From positions 1 to 22,448 of the forward strand of contig DATHII010000312.1 of the NCBI GenBank assembly GCA_035316885.1: 22,448 bases of DNA, given 5' to 3'. The notes under the pieces are model-generated. The model was given only the letters and a program-made list of their open reading frames with translations, had not been told where the DNA came from and did not search any database. The position numbers and the translations under genes are program-made. Source of the DNA: DASRTE01 sp035316885 (lineage in GTDB: Bacteria > Actinomycetota > Actinomycetes > Jiangellales > Jiangellaceae). This document shows positions 7,126 through 14,406 of the stretch, in pieces. Numbering within the stretch: position 1 is the first letter of the stretch; every line of letters starts with the position of its first letter.

Positions 7126-8109
7126 GTGGCCACCTCCGCATCCCGATCGTCCGCCAGGCCGGCGACGCCGGCGAAGAAGACGGCCGCCCTCGAGCCATCC
7201 GACGACGTTCCCGCCGTCGGACCGCGCGAGCCCTGCCCGTGTGGCTCCGGCAAGCGGTACAAGGTCTGCCACGGCAGGCGGTCGCGCGCCGCCGACCGCG
7301 GGTATGTGGCCCGCCCTTTCGAGGGACTGACCGGTGAGGGCGACTGGATCGCCCTGCGCGAGATCGTCTCGGCGGCCACCGCTTCCGTCCGCCTCGCCGG
7401 TCCGCGGGCGGGCCACGAGGTTGTCGTCGCCACGCTGCTGCCGATGGCGCTACCCGCGCTCGTCCGTTCGGGTGGTGAGATCTTGCTCGGCCTGCAGACG
7501 ACGACCACGACCGGCGACCCGAGTGCCGATCTCGGCCACGCCCTCAGCCGGGCGCTCGACGCCGAGCCCGGCACGAGCATTGCACCCGCCCTCCCAGATG
7601 CCGAGTCCCCTCGACTGCAGGATCTGCTGGACCCCACGGCTGCGTTCGAGGTGACGGTCCACGAGACCTTCGACTTCTGGCTCGCGGACGATGGGCCTGC
7701 TGACGCCGACACGCGGGCTTCCCTCGAGCAGGCGAACGCCGCGATCCTCCCGGCAGCCCGGCTGGCATCGGTCGAGGCGGCCTACTGGTGTCGCCTCGGC
7801 GACCGTGATCAGCTTCGTTGGGTCGTTGCGCACGACGAGGAGGCCCTGCTCGACGGGCTGGCCCGGTTGCACGCGCGTGGGGAGGACGACCTTGGCGAGG
7901 GAACCCGGCTACTCGGCACATTCCGCGCCCTCGGTCGCCTGGTGCCGGTCTGGGATCTCGTCCCCGGCACCGTCGCAGGGGATGTCGAGGAACCGGCGAC
8001 GCGACTGGCCGAACGAATCTCTGCGGCGGTTGCGATCACGTCCGCGTTGTCCGCCGACGAGCGACGCGCCAGGGCCGGGCTGGCCAACCGCCAGGTGACG
8101 ATCCGGTGA
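7126..8109 (+). CDS. DUF5926-family protein with SEC-C zinc motif
   Basis: Actinobacterial protein of 327 aa whose function is not established. An Ala/Ser/Lys-rich N-terminus (1-30) leads into a SEC-C metal-binding motif CPCGSGKRYKVCHG (37-50; C37, C39, C48, H49), the same zinc knuckle found at the C-terminus of SecA, which explains frequent mis-annotation of the family as a SecA protein. The remaining approximately 270 residues form the family domain, with no ATPase motifs and no membrane segment; a tract of Thr residues lies near 125. GTG 7126 is chosen because TACGCT sits 8 nt upstream and the SEC-C motif is then near the N-terminus. The open frame upstream is shadow of the HATPase gene. 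Confidence 0.82.
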   Translation: MATSASRSSARPATPAKKTAALEPSDDVPAVGPREPCPCGSGKRYKVCHGRRSRAADRGYVARPFEGLTGEGDWIALREIVSAATASVRLAGPRAGHEVVVATLLPMALPALVRSGGEILLGLQTTTTTGDPSADLGHALSRALDAEPGTSIAPALPDAESPRLQDLLDPTAAFEVTVHETFDFWLADDGPADADTRASLEQANAAILPAARLASVEAAYWCRLGDRDQLRWVVAHDEEALLDGLARLHARGEDDLGEGTRLLGTFRALGRLVPVWDLVPGTVAGDVEEPATRLAERISAAVAITSALSADERRARAGLANRQVTIR

Positions 8110-8132
8110 CCCTGCCATGACAGATGGAAGAA

Positions 8133-8172
8133 CCTCGGCCGCTCTTGACGGGGGAAACAAGAGCGACCGAGG
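8133..8172. terminator. Strong hairpin between convergent genes
   Basis: A 15-bp inverted repeat (8133-8147 with 8158-8172) with one mismatch and a 10-nt loop; arms begin CCTCGG and end CCGAGG. It lies 23 nt after the DUF5926 stop and before the 3' end of the opposing arginine deiminase gene. No T-run follows on either strand, which is common for actinobacterial terminators. It could stop transcription from both sides. Confidence 0.7.
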
Positions 8173-8256
8173 CCGTGGCAACACTACCGCGCATGAATGG
8201 CCGAACGGAAATTGTCGAGGGAAATACTTTCCGGACGGATCCTCACATTCCGGACA

Positions 8257-9474
8257 TCAATCGTGGCTAGGGTCCCGGCTGACCGGACAGGACATGCATC
8301 GTGGGCCACCTCGACCGGAGCCGAGTTCGCTGCCGGAGATCCTGACGACCTCGATCCCCGCGTCCTCGAGTCTCGCGTTGGTCTCGATGTTGCGCTCGTA
8401 CGCCACCGCGAGGCGTGGACCGATCGCCAGCGTGTTGTTGCCGTCGTCCCACTGTTCGCGCTCGGCGGTGACCGGATCGAGACCGGTGTCGATGATCCGC
8501 AGCGTGTCGATGCCCATGGCCTTGGCTGCCGCTACCAGGAACGGTGCCGGCTCGGCGATCTGGATGTCGCCCTCGTCGCCCGCGGTGAGACCGATCGCGG
8601 TGAGTTCGTCGGCGACGTTGGGGTACATCACGACAGCATCGACGTCGACCATGGTGCACACGGTGTCGAGATGCATGGTGGCCCGTTCCTGAGCGATGGG
8701 GACCGCCAGGACCGTGTTCGCCAGACCAGCGTCGAACACGTTACGTGCCAACCGCTCGACGCCTGCCGGGGTCGTTCGTTCACCCGTTCCCACCGCGACG
8801 ACCCCAGCTGCCAGCAGCAGGACATCGCCTCCTTCCAGCGGCTCCAATGCCGGTTCGTAGACGTGCGGGGCACCGGCGAACCGGGGGTGGTAGGTGTAGA
8901 TCGCCCCGGTCAGGGTCGTCTCGCGGCGCCGGGCCGGCATCGCCAGGCTGGTGATCGCCACCTGGTCACGTATCCACACGCTGGAGTCGCGGGTGAACAG
9001 CAGGTTGGGCAGCGGGTCCACGACGAAGTCGTGCGCATCCATCAACGCGAACGCCAGCCCGCGGCCGGTTCGCAGCTCCTCGTGCGCGAGGCCGGCCGTG
9101 AGGGCCAGAGCGAGATCGTCGGGATGCAGGTCACCGAGGTAGCTGCGCAACGTCTGGCGGAGGGTGTCGCCGTGCCGGGGGTCGTCGAGCACCGCTCGTA
9201 CGCAGTCGGCACGGGCCGTCTCGTGCTCGAGCGTCTCGGCCAACAGGTCGGTCAGGTACAGCACCTCGACGCCGTGGTCGCGGAGGGTCTGCGCGAACGC
9301 GTCATGCTCGTCCTGGGCGCGTCCCACCCATGGGATGCCGTCGAAGAGCAGCTTGTCGTTGTTGCGGGGGGTGAGCCGCTTGAGCTCCGGTCCAGGGCGG
9401 TGCAGCAGCACCGTGCGGAGCCGCCCGACCTCGGAGTCGGCGCCCGGGTCGGCACCGGGCGATGCATCGGTCAC
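8257..9474 (-). CDS. arcA: Arginine deiminase
   Basis: Hydrolyses L-arginine to citrulline and ammonia in the cytoplasm, first step of the arginine deiminase pathway; 405 aa, normal length. The guanidino-modifying core is complete: FTRDSSVW with Asp163, EGGD with Glu214, TMHLD with His268 and Asp270, and the C-terminal GGPRCMSCP with nucleophile Cys393. WDDGNN (342-347) is also family-typical. GTG 9474 is the start: TAGCCT (9481-9486, minus strand) lies 6 nt before it, a leaderless arrangement. No arcB, arcC or arcD is in the window, so the citrulline may feed other routes or the remaining genes lie elsewhere. It is divergent from the GT2 gene. Confidence 0.95.
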   Translation of the reverse strand: MTDASPGADPGADSEVGRLRTVLLHRPGPELKRLTPRNNDKLLFDGIPWVGRAQDEHDAFAQTLRDHGVEVLYLTDLLAETLEHETARADCVRAVLDDPRHGDTLRQTLRSYLGDLHPDDLALALTAGLAHEELRTGRGLAFALMDAHDFVVDPLPNLLFTRDSSVWIRDQVAITSLAMPARRRETTLTGAIYTYHPRFAGAPHVYEPALEPLEGGDVLLLAAGVVAVGTGERTTPAGVERLARNVFDAGLANTVLAVPIAQERATMHLDTVCTMVDVDAVVMYPNVADELTAIGLTAGDEGDIQIAEPAPFLVAAAKAMGIDTLRIIDTGLDPVTAEREQWDDGNNTLAIGPRLAVAYERNIETNARLEDAGIEVVRISGSELGSGRGGPRCMSCPVSRDPSHD

Positions 9475-9557
9475 GCGCCGAGGCTACGCGGACTTCTGTG
9501 GCCGACATGGGTGCTACGGCGACGGCTACGGCTCGGCCGCGACGTAGGCTCCCGCGC
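9475..9557. promoter_or_regulatory. Divergent arginine deiminase / GT2 promoter region
   Basis: The 83-bp gap holds two outward -10 elements: TAGCCT on the minus strand (9481-9486, 6 nt before GTG 9474) and TAGGCT on the plus strand (9545-9550, 7 nt before GTG 9558). Neither side has a Shine-Dalgarno. No convincing ArgR-type operator was recognised by eye. Confidence 0.55.
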
Positions 9558-10346
9558 GTGACCACCGCGCAAGGACGCAACACGTCGCTCCCGGACGGCG
9601 TGGCCGTCGTCATCCCCGCCAAGGACGAGCAGACGCGTATCGCCGCCACAACGCAGGCAGCGGCAGCGCTGCCCGGCGTCGACCTCGTCGTCGTGGTCGA
9701 CGACGGCTCCACGGACCGCACGGCCGCCGCGGCCACCCAGGTAGGCGCAGTCGTCGTCGGGCACTCGCGTAACAGGGGCAAGGCCGCCGCGATGGAGACC
9801 GGTGCTTCGGTCGTCGCAGCCATCGAGAGCCGTGAAACCGGGCGCGCCGGGCCGCGGGCGTTGCTGTTCCTGGACGGTGACTTGGAGGCCACCGCCGCGA
9901 AGGCAGCACCACTGATCGTTCCCGTGCTGGACGGGAGCACCGACATGACGGTCGCCACATTGCCGGCACAGCGCTCGACCGGCGGTGGCCACGGGTTCGT
10001 CGTAAGACTGGCTCGCGACGGCATCGAACGCGCCACGGGCTGGGTGGCCACCCAGCCCTTGTCCGGCCAGCGCTGCCTGACCCGTCCGGCGTTCGTCGCT
10101 GCACTGCCGCTTGCCCACGGATTCGGCGTCGAGGTCGGCCTCACGATCGACCTGCTCCGCCAGGGCTACCGGATCCGTGAGGTCGAGGTGCCCTTCCACC
10201 ACCGGGTCACCGGGACGGACTGGCGGTCCCAGGTGCACCGGGGCCGGCAGTGGCTGCACGTCGCTCGGGCGCTGGCGACGCGTGGGGTGCCACCGGTGCG
10301 ACTACCGGAGGGGCTGCCGATCCCTGGGCGTGGGCGACGGCACTGA
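9558..10346 (+). CDS. GT2-family glycosyltransferase
   Basis: GT-A fold glycosyltransferase of 262 aa, without obvious membrane segments, likely acting at the cytoplasmic membrane face on a nucleotide sugar. Motifs: VAVVIPAKDEQ (15-25), VVVVDDGSTDRT (44-55), GKAAAMETG (74-82) and LFLDGDLE (103-110), the last carrying the DxD metal site. SGQR and EVGLTIDLLRQGYRI, found in lipid-phosphate glycosyltransferases, follow. GTG 9558 is chosen over the longer open frame because TAGGCT lies 7 nt upstream. Its last 46 codons overlap the convergent membrane-protein gene by 140 bp, and the tail beyond HVARALATR looks low-complexity. Donor and acceptor are unknown. Confidence 0.82.
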   Translation: MTTAQGRNTSLPDGVAVVIPAKDEQTRIAATTQAAAALPGVDLVVVVDDGSTDRTAAAATQVGAVVVGHSRNRGKAAAMETGASVVAAIESRETGRAGPRALLFLDGDLEATAAKAAPLIVPVLDGSTDMTVATLPAQRSTGGGHGFVVRLARDGIERATGWVATQPLSGQRCLTRPAFVAALPLAHGFGVEVGLTIDLLRQGYRIREVEVPFHHRVTGTDWRSQVHRGRQWLHVARALATRGVPPVRLPEGLPIPGRGRRH

Positions 10347-12489
10347 CCACCAGCGGGATCCCGATGGTCAGCAGCAGCGCCGGCACGATGATCCCGGAGT
10401 CGTTCAACGCGAAGCCGGCCGCGCCGGTCACGAGTCCGGCCCAGATCAGGTGCCTCAACACCGGCCAGCGGTCCACGGCCTGCCTGACCCCCGCGACACC
10501 GGGAGTCCGGACCGCCCAGATGATCACGCCGTAGGCCACGGGGACCAGCCACCCGTAGTACGGGCTGCGCTGCAGTGTGCCGATCGAGGCCCGGGCCTTG
10601 CGCCCCACGACTGTCCACGCATCCCCGTCAAGGACGTCGGCGAAGAACTCGCCGAAGTGGGTGCGGCTGGCTGCGGGGCGTAGCCAGTCCAACCAGGCGA
10701 CAAGGGCGAACACGGCGACCGCGAGCGCCACGGCGGCGACCATCCGCGCGATGGTCGTTCGCGCCCCGGCGACGCCGAGGACCAGGACGGCGAAGCCGGG
10801 GACGGTCGCCAGGATTCCGCCGACGTCGGCACCGGCCTGGGGAGCGCCGTCGATCGCGACCGTGACCAGCCCGACGACGGCGGTGACGATCGCCGCCCGG
10901 CGCCGCGAGACGCCTCGGTCGAGCAACCACTGGGCAAGCGCGGCGGCCGCGACGAGAGCAGAGGCGACGAAGATCGCGTAAGGGATGTTGCCGAAGCCGT
11001 AGAAGCGACCGGCCACCAGCGGCGAGAGGCCGAGCAGGCTCGCATGCTGGAGGTTCGATCCCGTCGAGACGTCGACAGCGAGCACTGTTGCAGTCAGGCC
11101 GGCGACGAAGCCTGGTGGGCCGTAGATCTTCCGGCGCCATGGGCCGACAAGTGCCAGAACCGTCACCAGGACCGTGATCGCCAGCAGCGTCGTCCACAAC
11201 AGGGTCCCGGCGCGCTCGAACCGCCACCACTGGGCCAGGTTGGCCAGGAACGACGCGACCGGGAACGACGCGGCGCCGAGCGCCACGTACTGCACGAGGC
11301 GCGCCACCCGGTGCCGGTCGGCCGGCCGGCGGCGCACCCAGAGGAAGGCGCTCGCGAAGAACAACACCTGGGCCACGCCGAGGATCTGGAAGAAGGGCCC
11401 GGACTGAGTCCGGAACACCTGGGTGGCGCGGTCGGTCCCGACGAGCTGGTCGATGGTCTCCTGCGCGGACGGCGGATGCGGGCCGACGCTCTGCCATGGA
11501 CGGCCGACAGTGCCCTGCGACGGGTCGTCGACACCGGCGTAGGAGGCGAGCGTCGATGCGACGTCGGTGAGCTGCACCAGCCCGGTCCACCGGGTCGAGG
11601 GGGAGCTCAGCCAGCTCCGGCCGAACGGCATTCCGTCCGGGCTCGGGCCGGCCGCCAGCGCTACCCGCAGCGCCGAGGGCGCGATCGGGCTGGGCTCGTC
11701 CTCACCCGGACTCGTTGTGGGTGCGCTGTCGGCCACCCCGGCGACCAGAACGGCGACATCGTCCGGAACCTCCGAGAGCAGCTCGCCGAGCCTGGCGTCG
11801 ACCGCGGTTGCCGCGGCCTTGCGGTGCTCGACCGCGGCTTCCTGCGCGGCCTCATCGCTGCCCTCCACCGGCGAGGGCAGCGAGCCGAGATCGACGACCG
11901 TGACCGGGCACCTGGTGAACACGTCCGTGTCGAGACCGGTCGGGCTCGCGCGGTACTCGGCAACCCTCCCCGAGTCGTCGGCCAGCGCCAGGGCGGCACC
12001 TGGACCCACGGCCGTCGCACAGGCACCGGCCTCGGCGATCCGTCCGCCGAGCAGGCCGAGCCGCGTGTCGTACGACTCCTCCTCCTGTGCCTCGACCAGC
12101 GCGTCCCACCCTGGGACTGTGGCGCTCCCGCCCGGGCCCGTGACCGGTGCCGGCGCCTCCTGGCAGAACCGGTCAGGCTCGCCGTCGCCATTGGCGTCGA
12201 CGAGATCGGTGGCCCGGCGTCCGGCCCCTACGGTCAGCCAGCCGTCGACCGTGCACGTCCTCGACCGGACCGTCCGTACGGTCATCGAGGCGGCGGCGTC
12301 CGAGCCCGTGAGCGAGAACAGGGTCGGGGTTCCCTCGGCGCTGACGTCGGACCAGGCCAGCCCGGCCACCCCGAACAGGACGACGCCCGGAGAACGGTCC
12401 TGGCTGGTCGCGGAGGCACCGGTCGGCAGCACGAGCAATCCGGCGAGGGCGGCCGCCGCGGCGAGTGCCGCGCGGTGGAGGGCGCTCAT
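10207..12489 (-). CDS. Exported/polytopic membrane protein with degenerate alkaline-phosphatase-like exodomain
   Basis: Protein of 760 aa, not assigned to a named family. A signal peptide (about 1-28, ending GASA) precedes an extracytoplasmic domain of roughly 335 residues, then about ten membrane segments (366-385, 397-420, 428-450, 458-475, 500-522, 532-547, 556-575, 582-602, 646-660, 680-720) and a Pro/Ala-rich tail. The exodomain opens with VVLFGVAGLAW (36-46) and ends with STRWTGLVQLTDVASTLASY (298-317), close to the TDxxPTLL element of the alkaline-phosphatase superfamily. The Asp normally found in the first strand is absent, so catalysis is doubtful. SRTCTVDGWL (76-85), GRFYGFGNIPYAIF (494-507) and NDSGIIVPALLL (696-707) look like conserved signatures. 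ATG 12489 overlaps the larC stop (ATGA). Confidence 0.72.
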   Translation of the reverse strand: MSALHRAALAAAAALAGLLVLPTGASATSQDRSPGVVLFGVAGLAWSDVSAEGTPTLFSLTGSDAAASMTVRTVRSRTCTVDGWLTVGAGRRATDLVDANGDGEPDRFCQEAPAPVTGPGGSATVPGWDALVEAQEEESYDTRLGLLGGRIAEAGACATAVGPGAALALADDSGRVAEYRASPTGLDTDVFTRCPVTVVDLGSLPSPVEGSDEAAQEAAVEHRKAAATAVDARLGELLSEVPDDVAVLVAGVADSAPTTSPGEDEPSPIAPSALRVALAAGPSPDGMPFGRSWLSSPSTRWTGLVQLTDVASTLASYAGVDDPSQGTVGRPWQSVGPHPPSAQETIDQLVGTDRATQVFRTQSGPFFQILGVAQVLFFASAFLWVRRRPADRHRVARLVQYVALGAASFPVASFLANLAQWWRFERAGTLLWTTLLAITVLVTVLALVGPWRRKIYGPPGFVAGLTATVLAVDVSTGSNLQHASLLGLSPLVAGRFYGFGNIPYAIFVASALVAAAALAQWLLDRGVSRRRAAIVTAVVGLVTVAIDGAPQAGADVGGILATVPGFAVLVLGVAGARTTIARMVAAVALAVAVFALVAWLDWLRPAASRTHFGEFFADVLDGDAWTVVGRKARASIGTLQRSPYYGWLVPVAYGVIIWAVRTPGVAGVRQAVDRWPVLRHLIWAGLVTGAAGFALNDSGIIVPALLLTIGIPLVVSAVAHAQGSAAPPVVAPVAPHASPAPERRAATAGPGAPGTASPSR

Positions 12490-13667
12490 GATGCCGAACC
12501 GGGGTCCCGGACCAGGGCTCTTGCTGCGGCTGCGGCGTCGGCCATGACCGACTTGACCGGCCGGCCGAGTTCGGCGGCGACCTTGACGACGTCGTCGTAT
12601 TCCGGCTGGGCGTTGACCACCACGCCGTCCAGTCTGGCCGTCTTCACCCGAACCCGGCGGCCGTGGACCTGGACCGTGTGATCGGTACGGTCGAGAGCGC
12701 GCTTGTCCACCACCGTCTCCCGCAGCCCGATCGTCGTGGTCTCGGTGAACACGGCGCGCCGGACCACGGCGGCCACGTCGTGGTCGACGAGGACGGACAG
12801 CGTGAAGGCGGGCCGACCCTTCTTCATCACGATGGGGACCAGCCAGGCGTCCGACGCGCCGGCGGCCAGCAGCCGAGCCAGGATCGGTGGCCAGAGTCGC
12901 GGGTCCATGTCGTCGACGTTGGCCTCGAGCACGAGGGTCTCGGCGCGGGTGGCCACTGGCTCGCCGATCAGGAGGCGCAGGATGTTGGCGTGACCCGGCA
13001 GGTCGTGCCCGCCTGCTCCGGAACCCTGCTTCAGCACCGTCATCAGCGGCTGAGGACCCCACCCGGTCGCGATCGTCGTGGCCAGTGCGGCGCCGGTCGG
13101 CGTCGCGAGTTCCACATCGGCAGGACCACCGAACGTCGGCACACCGCGGAGAAGCTCGACAACCGCAGGGGGTGGGACGGGGAGGATGCCGTGCGTGGTA
13201 CGGACGGTGCCCGATCCGAGCGCGACCGGCGACACGTGGAGTTCCTCCAAACCCAGTGCGGCGAGGCCGGCGGCCGCACCCACGATGTCGGCGATCGCGT
13301 CGAGCGCGCCCACCTCGTGGAAGTGGACCTGCTCAGGACTCACGCCGTGCACGCGGGCTTCGGCCACGGCGAGGCGCTCGAACGTCGTGGCCGCCTGCTC
13401 CCGCACCTGGTCGGAGAGGCCGCCGGTTTCGAGCAACGCCCGGACGTCGGTCCACGTCCGTACAGTCGCCGAGTCGGTGGCGTCCACGTGCACGCGGATG
13501 GCTCGCAGGCCTGCCCTTCTGGTCTCCTCGACCCGTAGTCGCACCGGCTCGGGGGCGATCGCGTCGATGGCGGCCTGCATGGTGTCGAGCGGGACACCTG
13601 CGTCGACCAGCGCACCGAGCATCATGTCGCCGGCAATTCCGGACGAACAGTCCAGCCAGCCGATCAT
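12486..13667 (-). CDS. larC: LarC, nickel insertion protein for the NPN cofactor
   Basis: CTP-dependent cyclometallase that inserts nickel into pyridinium-3,5-bisthiocarboxylate mononucleotide, the last step of nickel-pincer cofactor synthesis. The 393-aa protein begins WLDCSSGIAGDMMLGALVDAG (residues 4-24 in part), with HFHEVGALDAIADIVG (115-130), THGILPVPPPAV (158-169), ELATPTGAAL (186-195) and ANVDDMDP (249-256). The two halves that are split by a frameshift in Lactobacillus are fused in one uninterrupted frame here. ATG 13667 overlaps the larB stop (ATGA), and its own stop overlaps the membrane-protein start, so three genes form a coupled operon. larA and larE are not in the window. Confidence 0.93.
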   Translation of the reverse strand: MIGWLDCSSGIAGDMMLGALVDAGVPLDTMQAAIDAIAPEPVRLRVEETRRAGLRAIRVHVDATDSATVRTWTDVRALLETGGLSDQVREQAATTFERLAVAEARVHGVSPEQVHFHEVGALDAIADIVGAAAGLAALGLEELHVSPVALGSGTVRTTHGILPVPPPAVVELLRGVPTFGGPADVELATPTGAALATTIATGWGPQPLMTVLKQGSGAGGHDLPGHANILRLLIGEPVATRAETLVLEANVDDMDPRLWPPILARLLAAGASDAWLVPIVMKKGRPAFTLSVLVDHDVAAVVRRAVFTETTTIGLRETVVDKRALDRTDHTVQVHGRRVRVKTARLDGVVVNAQPEYDDVVKVAAELGRPVKSVMADAAAAARALVRDPGSAS

Positions 13668-14359
13668 GAAGCGGCTTTCGCCGTGGCGCGACGCGCTACC
13701 CGTGCGGCGTGGACGCCGGCCCCGAACCCGTTGTCGATGTTCACGACCACGACGCCGGGCGCGCAGGAGTTCAGCATCGCCAGCAAGGCCGCGAGCCCGC
13801 CGAGGGAGGCCCCGTATCCCACCGATGTCGGCACCGCGACCAGCGGCACGCCGGTCAGCCCGCCGACCACGGAGGGCAGTGCGCCCTCCATGCCGGCGAC
13901 CACGACGAGGCAGTCGGCCCGGTCGAGCTCATCACGCACGGCGAGCAGTCGGTGCAGGCCGGCGACCCCCACGTCGGCGACGGTGGTAACACCCGCGCCG
14001 AAGGCGCGCGCTGTGAACGCAGCTTCGCCGGCGACGGCGAGGTCAGACGTGCCGGCAGCCACGACGACCACCTGCCCGAGTTGCGCCGGCAAGGGTCCCA
14101 CGGCGGCGCAGCGCGCTAGGTTGTCCACCTGGGCGGATTCCCCGAACTCGGCCCTGACTGCGGCGAGGACGGCGTCGTCGAGTCGGGTTACCAGCGCGGT
14201 GCGCTCCGGGTGCGCCTCCTGCAGCGCGCGCAGCAGGGTGACCGCCTGTTCGGGGGACTTGCCGGCGCCGTACACGACTTCCGGGTCGCCGGTGCGAGAC
14301 GCACGATCGGTGTCCAGGCGCGCGAATCCGAGGTCGCGCCAGCCCGCGTCGTCGTTCAC
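13664..14359 (-). CDS. larB: LarB, NaAD carboxylase/hydrolase of NPN cofactor synthesis
   Basis: First enzyme of nickel-pincer cofactor synthesis: it carboxylates the pyridinium ring of nicotinic acid adenine dinucleotide and releases AMP. The 231-aa protein has the N-terminal VVYGAGKSPEQ (28-38) and a C-terminal domain related to PurE (AIR carboxylase): AAGTSDLAVAGEA (101-113), VVAGMEGALPSVVGGL (153-168), PTSVGYGASLGG (177-188) and NSCAPGVVVVNIDNGFGAG (197-215). GTG 14359 is chosen because TACCGT (14367-14372, minus strand) lies 7 nt before it and no Shine-Dalgarno is seen: another leaderless start, leading the larB-larC-membrane protein operon. It is divergent from pheA. Confidence 0.93.
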   Translation of the reverse strand: MNDDAGWRDLGFARLDTDRASRTGDPEVVYGAGKSPEQAVTLLRALQEAHPERTALVTRLDDAVLAAVRAEFGESAQVDNLARCAAVGPLPAQLGQVVVVAAGTSDLAVAGEAAFTARAFGAGVTTVADVGVAGLHRLLAVRDELDRADCLVVVAGMEGALPSVVGGLTGVPLVAVPTSVGYGASLGGLAALLAMLNSCAPGVVVVNIDNGFGAGVHAARVARRATAKAAS

Positions 14360-14406
14360 CGCACCGACGGTAGCCGGATGGTGACGTGCTCCCTAGGCTG
14401 GCCCGC
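14360..14406. promoter_or_regulatory. Compact divergent larB / pheA promoter
   Basis: Only 47 bp separate the two start codons. The minus-strand -10 TACCGT (14367-14372) and the plus-strand -10 TAGGCT (14394-14399) are 21 bp apart back to back, so the -35 position of each promoter falls on or beside the other's -10. The two polymerases should compete for this site. No recognisable -35 hexamer is present on either strand. Confidence 0.6.

Noticed and set aside
8197..9561. 454-codon plus-strand open frame
   Set aside because: Lies opposite the arginine deiminase gene, whose full catalytic set leaves no doubt about the coding strand.
11044..12681. 545-codon plus-strand open frame
   Set aside because: Antisense shadow of the membrane-protein gene and the end of larC; low-complexity Arg/Gly/Pro-rich translation and no start signals.
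12490..13062. N-terminal extension of the membrane-protein frame
   Set aside because: It is a shadow of larC; a signal peptide begins exactly at ATG 12489, which overlaps the larC stop.
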